From the NCBI GenBank assembly GCA_903854795.1, contig CAINXF010000132.1, forward strand, positions 1-12,401: a DNA stretch of 12,401 nucleotides, written 5' to 3'. A model generated the notes under the pieces. The model ran no database searches, was not told the origin of the DNA, and saw only the letters and a program-made list of their open reading frames with translations. The position numbers and the translations under genes are program-made. This DNA comes from Candidatus Kerfeldbacteria bacterium (GTDB lineage: Bacteria > Patescibacteriota > Patescibacteriia > SBBC01). Below are positions 6,943 through 12,401 of this stretch, one piece after another. The first letter of the stretch is position 1; each line of letters opens with the position of its first letter.

Positions 6943-9203
6943 AAGTTCCGCTGTCATGGCTCAAGGAATTTGTGAACATTTCCGTTTCCCCGGCGGAACT
7001 GGCGGAACGATTGACCATGGCCGGGATCGAGGTCGAGGCGATCATCGATCGCAAGAAGGACTTCGATAAGGTCGTCGTCGGCGAGATCGTGCACATTCGG
7101 CCGCACCCGAACGCGGACAAGCTCCGGCTCGCGTTCGTCATCGTCGGGAAGGACGGGAAGCCGCAGGAGATCGTGTGCGGCGCGCCGAACATTGCGATCG
7201 GACAGAAGGTCGCGGTCGCGCTCATCGGTGCGAAGTTGCCCAACGGCATGACGATCGAAGCGCGGAACATCCGTGGCGTGGCGTCGCACGGCATGATCTG
7301 CGCGGAGGACGAGCTTAGTCTCGGCTCGCGCCATGACGGTACAATGGTGCTCGATCCGAAATTGAAGCCCGGGATGCCGTTCGCGAAGGCGATGGGACTT
7401 GATGACGTGGTCTTCGATCTTTCGGTGCCGACAAATCGTGGCGACTTGTTGTCGGTGCGCGGTGTCGCGCGCGAGACCGCAGCGATCCTCGGCCTGGCGT
7501 TCAAGGAGTCGTCGAGGAAGTTCAAGGAATCGTCGACGCCTGTTGCGCGTTCGATCGACGTCACGATCGCGGCATCCACACTCTGCTCAACATACACGGT
7601 GCGCATCATCCGCGGTGTGACCGTCACGGATTCGCCGGAGTGGCTCCAGCGTCGGCTGCAACTCTGCGGCGTCCGTCCGATCAATGCCGTGGTCGATGCG
7701 ACGAACTACGTCATGCTCGAGTACGGTCAGCCGCTCCACGCGTTCGATCTGGCGACGGTCAACGGGAGTGCTATTACCGTACGAACCGTGGAATCCGACG
7801 AAGCCATGACCACACTTGATGGCGTGGAGCGTACCCTGGACCAGTCGATGCTGGTCATCGCCGATGAGAAGGGACCGATCGCATTGGCGGGCGTGATGGG
7901 CGGCGCACACACTGAAATTTCGAACAGTACGAACGACGTCATCCTCGAGTCGGCGATCTTCGATGCGAAGAGCATTCGCCGGACGTCGATGCGACTCGGG
8001 CTTCGGTCCGAGGCGTCGCATAGGTTTGAGCGGGGATTGCCAACGGCGCTTCCGGCACAGGCGAGCGCCGCAGCGGCCGCGTTGATCGTCGAGCTGTGTG
8101 GCGGCACGGTCGATAAAGGTGTGGTCGTCGTGGGGAAGAAAATAGTTCCCGTTAAAACAGTATCAATCGACCCCGTCGCGTTCTCGTCGCTGCTCGGTAT
8201 GAGTATCGTACCGTCGAAAGCGAAGCAGGTGCTCACACGGCTCGGGTTCACGGTGAAAGGGACAAAGTCGTGGAAGGTCGCTGTACCGCCATGGCGGCTC
8301 GACGTCTCGATCGCGGAAGACCTGATCGACGAGGTCAGCAGGACTATCGGGTATCGGAACTTACCGGAAGTGTTGCCGCAGATGGAATACGTACCGAAGC
8401 CATACCCGCAACTCATGAGGCTCAAGGAGGATGTCCGCGACCTGCTCGTCGGGTTCGGGTTCATCGAGACGATCACACACGCGTACTACGGGTCGCCGTG
8501 GGCGCAGGACGTCGGCGGAAAGCATTTCGAGGTCGCGAACCCGCTTGATAAATCCCAGCAATACTTACGCAAGAGCATCATCCCACATGTGCGCGACATT
8601 CTGCACGCTTCTGTCGACGCAGGGAAGGACGCGAACATCTTCCAGGTCGGTCGCGTGTTCGTCCCACTCGACGGCAAGTCTATCACCGAGCAACAACCCT
8701 GGAAGCTCGCGATCGGCATCGCGTTCAAGGCGCCGCAGGGATACTGCGCAGGACGGAAGATCACCGGCATCCTTGATGAGCTGTTCGAGGCGCTTGGTGT
8801 GCTCAACGCGGGCGTCAATTCATCGAAAGCCGTGCTCGGTACGACGACCATGAAAGGAAGAGTGCTCGAATGGGCCGAGCTCGACATCGCGACCATGCGG
8901 AACAACTTTGCGCCGTTCGCGTTCAAGCCGCTACCGAAATACCCGGCGGTGCACCGTGACGTGTCCTTTTGGGTGCCAGAGTCGTTGCAGTACCGGAGTA
9001 TCGAACAGGCGATCGTCGAAGCCGCGCGTCCGCTCCTTGAATCGGTCGAACTGTTCGACGTTTTCGAGAAGTCTGGCAAGCGTAGTTATGCGCTCCATGT
9101 GACCTTCCGGTCGCCTGAACGGACGTTGACGGACGCCGAAATTTTAGCTAAAATGAAGGTAATAACAGAGAAGCTCAAGGCACTTGGCGCCGAGCTTCGA
9201 TAG
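6939..9203 (+). CDS. pheT: Phenylalanine--tRNA ligase beta subunit
   Basis: Structural, editing and tRNA-binding partner of PheS. At 754 residues it is slightly shorter than the roughly 790-800 typical of bacteria but has the full domain set. An EMAP-II-like tRNA-binding domain covers about 40-150 (VVVGEIVHIRPHPNADKL). SVPTNRGDLLSVRGVARE follows near 160-180. The B3/B4 editing region spans about 212-370 with H267 in PLHAFD and E337 in ILESAIF, positions matching known editing-site residues, so removal of mischarged Tyr is probably retained. A B5 DNA-binding-like fold covers about 405-478, a catalytic-like core 480-655, and the anticodon-binding FDX-ACB domain 663-754. It has the strongest Shine-Dalgarno sequence in the window and a 4-nt ATGA overlap with the upstream gene. 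Its last 80 nt contain a probable promoter for the gyrB unit. Confidence 0.98.
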   Translation: MKVPLSWLKEFVNISVSPAELAERLTMAGIEVEAIIDRKKDFDKVVVGEIVHIRPHPNADKLRLAFVIVGKDGKPQEIVCGAPNIAIGQKVAVALIGAKLPNGMTIEARNIRGVASHGMICAEDELSLGSRHDGTMVLDPKLKPGMPFAKAMGLDDVVFDLSVPTNRGDLLSVRGVARETAAILGLAFKESSRKFKESSTPVARSIDVTIAASTLCSTYTVRIIRGVTVTDSPEWLQRRLQLCGVRPINAVVDATNYVMLEYGQPLHAFDLATVNGSAITVRTVESDEAMTTLDGVERTLDQSMLVIADEKGPIALAGVMGGAHTEISNSTNDVILESAIFDAKSIRRTSMRLGLRSEASHRFERGLPTALPAQASAAAAALIVELCGGTVDKGVVVVGKKIVPVKTVSIDPVAFSSLLGMSIVPSKAKQVLTRLGFTVKGTKSWKVAVPPWRLDVSIAEDLIDEVSRTIGYRNLPEVLPQMEYVPKPYPQLMRLKEDVRDLLVGFGFIETITHAYYGSPWAQDVGGKHFEVANPLDKSQQYLRKSIIPHVRDILHASVDAGKDANIFQVGRVFVPLDGKSITEQQPWKLAIGIAFKAPQGYCAGRKITGILDELFEALGVLNAGVNSSKAVLGTTTMKGRVLEWAELDIATMRNNFAPFAFKPLPKYPAVHRDVSFWVPESLQYRSIEQAIVEAARPLLESVELFDVFEKSGKRSYALHVTFRSPERTLTDAEILAKMKVITEKLKALGAELR
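9126..9154 (+). promoter_or_regulatory. Near-consensus promoter with palindrome inside the end of pheT
   Basis: TTGACG (9126-9131), a 17-nt spacer and TAAAAT (9149-9154) give 5 of 6 matches at both hexamers. The perfect palindrome ATTTTAGCTAAAAT (9141-9154) includes the -10 and could be an operator. It uses AT-rich codons (ATT TTA GCT AAA) unlike the surrounding gene. The predicted start near 9161 is about 50 nt before the ATG at 9214, so it likely drives the small gene and gyrB. Confidence 0.65.
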
Positions 9204-9213
9204 TGTAAAAACC

Positions 9214-11585
<2,372 letters not shown>

Positions 11586-11597
11586 TATTTCGTCTAT

Positions 11598-11960
11598 ATG
11601 ACAGAACGTCCTTCAGAGGACATCGAACGTCATATCAGTACATTGCAGATGTTGCTAGAAAGTACGGAAGGGCATATTAAAAGTGCTAGGGCACTTTTGG
11701 AAGTTGCTACAGTCGGGCACGGTGATATTCGCGGAGATGAATGGCAAGATCTTGGTCCTGAAGGTCGACGTCTAATTTTGTTACATGCCGCTCAATCTGC
11801 GTCGTTGGAATATGCGAGAGCCGTTAATGAGTTGAAGCGCGCGGCGTCGGGCATGAGTTCTGATGCTCAAGCGGAGATGGAAGTGCGTTTGGCTGGATAC
11901 CAGGCAGAGATAAATGTTCTAGCGGAACGGTTGTTTGCAGAATCTGAGAAATACCAATAG
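11598..11960 (+). CDS. Small helical protein of unknown function downstream of gyrB
   Basis: This unrecognised 120-residue protein appears almost entirely helical. A first segment (about 5-38) and a second (about 54-118) are separated by a Gly/Asp-rich turn (VGHGDIRGDEWQDLG). Leu, Ala and Glu are abundant and there is no cysteine, signal peptide or membrane span, so a helical hairpin or coiled-coil protein is likely. Codon choice is noticeably more AT-rich than in the neighbours (TTG, AGT, GCT, GTT and AAT are common), which may reflect recent acquisition or weak selection. It begins 12 nt after gyrB with no Shine-Dalgarno sequence (context ATATG). It may be the last gene of the gyrB unit. 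A hairpin at 11679-11698 inside the frame resembles a weak terminator. Confidence 0.78.
   Translation: MTERPSEDIERHISTLQMLLESTEGHIKSARALLEVATVGHGDIRGDEWQDLGPEGRRLILLHAAQSASLEYARAVNELKRAASGMSSDAQAEMEVRLAGYQAEINVLAERLFAESEKYQ
11679..11698 (+). other. Hairpin inside the coding region
   Basis: AAAAGTGC-TAGG-GCACTTTT is a perfect 8-bp stem with a 4-nt loop and a T4 end, inside the gene starting at 11598. There is no T-tract beyond the stem, so any terminator effect would be weak. Confidence 0.45.
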
Positions 11961-12000
11961 GTGTGGGTGATGGAAGAGGCTGTAGTGATGCAGTTTTTTT

Positions 12001-12049
12001 GTTAGGGGCCAGGGGCTTAAATTTCGACCGTCGCCCCTAGGCCCCTAAC
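12001..12049. repeat. Strong imperfect inverted repeat (49-nt hairpin) in the intergenic gap
   Basis: The left arm GTTAGGGGCCAGGGGC (12001-12016) pairs with the right arm GCCCCTAGGCCCCTAAC (12033-12049), giving 16 base pairs with a single-base bulge and a 16-nt loop. A T7 run (11994-12000) precedes it, and no T-tract follows on the plus strand, so it is not a standard terminator for rightward transcription. It may be a REP-like or other dispersed element, but no second copy exists in this window. Confidence 0.8.
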
Positions 12050-12067
12050 GACCCCGTACCCTGACAC

Positions 12068-12112
12068 GACTCCTGCGGAGGGCGAGTCTGTTTTGTTTGT
12101 TTTTGTGTTTTG
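12068..12112 (+). terminator. Probable intrinsic terminator with T-rich tail
   Basis: GACTC pairs with GAGTC (12068-12072 with 12084-12088) around a short GC-rich loop; CTCC-TGC-GGAG is an alternative inner pairing. The T-rich tract at 12089-12112 is interrupted by G. It would end the gyrB unit, and the T-rich part overlaps the promoter region of the next gene. Confidence 0.5.
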
Positions 12113-12119
12113 TGATACT
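12093..12119 (+). promoter_or_regulatory. Promoter giving a leaderless or nearly leaderless transcript
   Basis: GATACT (12114-12119) with a TGT extension (12111-12113, TGn type) matches 4 of 6 -10 bases. A weak TTGTTT (12093-12098) stands 15 nt upstream. The predicted start near 12126 is about 2 nt before the ATG at 12128. Confidence 0.4.
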
Positions 12120-12127
12120 GTCGCCAT

Positions 12128-12328
12128 ATGGACCAAGACCTCGATACACGCCTGAAGGCGCTGGAAGAGAAGGTTGAGAAGACCGCGAAGGCGGTCGAGC
12201 AGATGCGGAAGATGTACCTCTGGACCATGTGGCTCGGCATCGCGATGATCGTCCTGCCCCTGATCGGCTTGGCGTTTGTTCTGCCAGGGTATTTGAAATC
12301 GTTCGATATCAATGGTCTCGTTAACTGA
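12128..12328 (+). CDS. Small single-span membrane protein with N-terminal coiled coil
   Basis: This 66-residue protein has a charged heptad-like helix (about 3-28: LDTRLKALEEKVEKTAKAVE) and one membrane segment (about 30-52: YLWTMWLGIAMIVLPLIG onward). A short tail follows (LKSFDINGLVN). The arrangement and the LWT...VLPLIGLAF pattern resemble small membrane proteins I remember as common in Patescibacteria; no search was possible. No function is known to me. The helix could mediate oligomerisation at the membrane face. It has no Shine-Dalgarno sequence (context ATATG), and its probable promoter is so close that the mRNA may be leaderless. The next gene begins 7 nt after its stop, so the two are probably co-transcribed. 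Confidence 0.8.
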   Translation: MDQDLDTRLKALEEKVEKTAKAVEQMRKMYLWTMWLGIAMIVLPLIGLAFVLPGYLKSFDINGLVN

Positions 12329-12335
12329 CACACAT

Positions 12336-12401
12336 ATGAACATTCGACGAGCGGTATGCTTCGGCCTTGCTGCCGTAGCCATTGTTTATTCATTTCGGGC
12401 G
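12336..12401 (+). CDS. Start of an exported or membrane-anchored protein (3' end outside window)
   Basis: Only 22 codons are visible, open to the edge. The sequence begins MNIRRAVCFGLAAVAIVYSF: a short basic n-region (R4, R5) followed by a hydrophobic stretch, as in a signal peptide or N-terminal anchor. The cysteine at position 8 lies too early and in the wrong context for a convincing lipobox. It starts 7 nt after the previous stop with the same ATATG start context and no Shine-Dalgarno sequence. The product cannot be identified from this fragment. Confidence 0.6.
   Translation, partial: MNIRRAVCFGLAAVAIVYSFRA

Noticed and set aside
6806-7684. Ser/Thr-rich minus-strand open frame opposite pheT
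   Set aside because: Composition is that of a reverse-frame artefact, and it is fully covered by pheT and the end of the preceding gene.

Overview
This window looks like a piece of a compact bacterial chromosome: GC-rich by eye, almost fully coding, with standard TAA/TGA/TAG stops and mostly short or overlapping gene junctions. No plasmid, phage, transposase, CRISPR, rRNA or tRNA signature was seen. A membrane-anchored DsbA-like protein, a single-chain UvrD helicase with an Fe-S nuclease domain, a four-helix membrane protein ahead of pheS, and a tiny coil-plus-helix membrane protein together resemble Patescibacteria (CPR). That placement is inference from remembered family resemblance, not from any search. 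TGA acts as a normal stop, so the TGA-recoded lineages (Gracilibacteria, Absconditabacteria) are unlikely.

Layout. Bases 1-4038 (+): the 3' part of a UvrD/RecB-type helicase-nuclease, then a miniature UDP-glucose/GDP-mannose dehydrogenase-like protein, then a NUDIX hydrolase. Bases 4052-4083: a GNRA-loop terminator serving two convergent transcription units. Bases 4095-4856 (-): a membrane-anchored thioredoxin-fold protein whose two DsbA halves are in swapped order. Bases 4857-5074: a divergent, AT-rich promoter region with an extended -10 promoter on each strand. Bases 5075-9203 (+): an overlapping operon of a four-helix membrane protein, pheS, an unknown protein and pheT. The starts of pheS and pheT carry nearly identical Shine-Dalgarno cassettes. 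Bases 9126-9154: a near-consensus promoter with a 14-bp palindrome, embedded in the end of pheT, which probably lets a small helical protein and gyrB be transcribed independently. Bases 11598-11960: a helical unknown with a more AT-rich codon choice. Bases 11961-12127: a strong 49-nt hairpin, a terminator-like hairpin with a T-rich tail, and a promoter close to the next start codon. Bases 12128-12401: a small coil-plus-membrane protein and the first 22 codons of an exported or anchored protein that leaves the window.

Most genes serve core functions: tRNA-Phe charging, DNA supercoiling, DNA repair and periplasmic or extracytoplasmic disulfide chemistry. The most unusual item is the DsbA-like protein. 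The cis-proline half (GTPT) precedes the CPYC half, as in a circular permutation with its breakpoint in the helical insert. Other points of interest are the promoter hidden in pheT, the minimal sugar-nucleotide dehydrogenase lacking its nucleotide-sugar domain, substitutions in the PheS amino-acid pocket, and a recurring ATATG start context in genes that lack a Shine-Dalgarno sequence.
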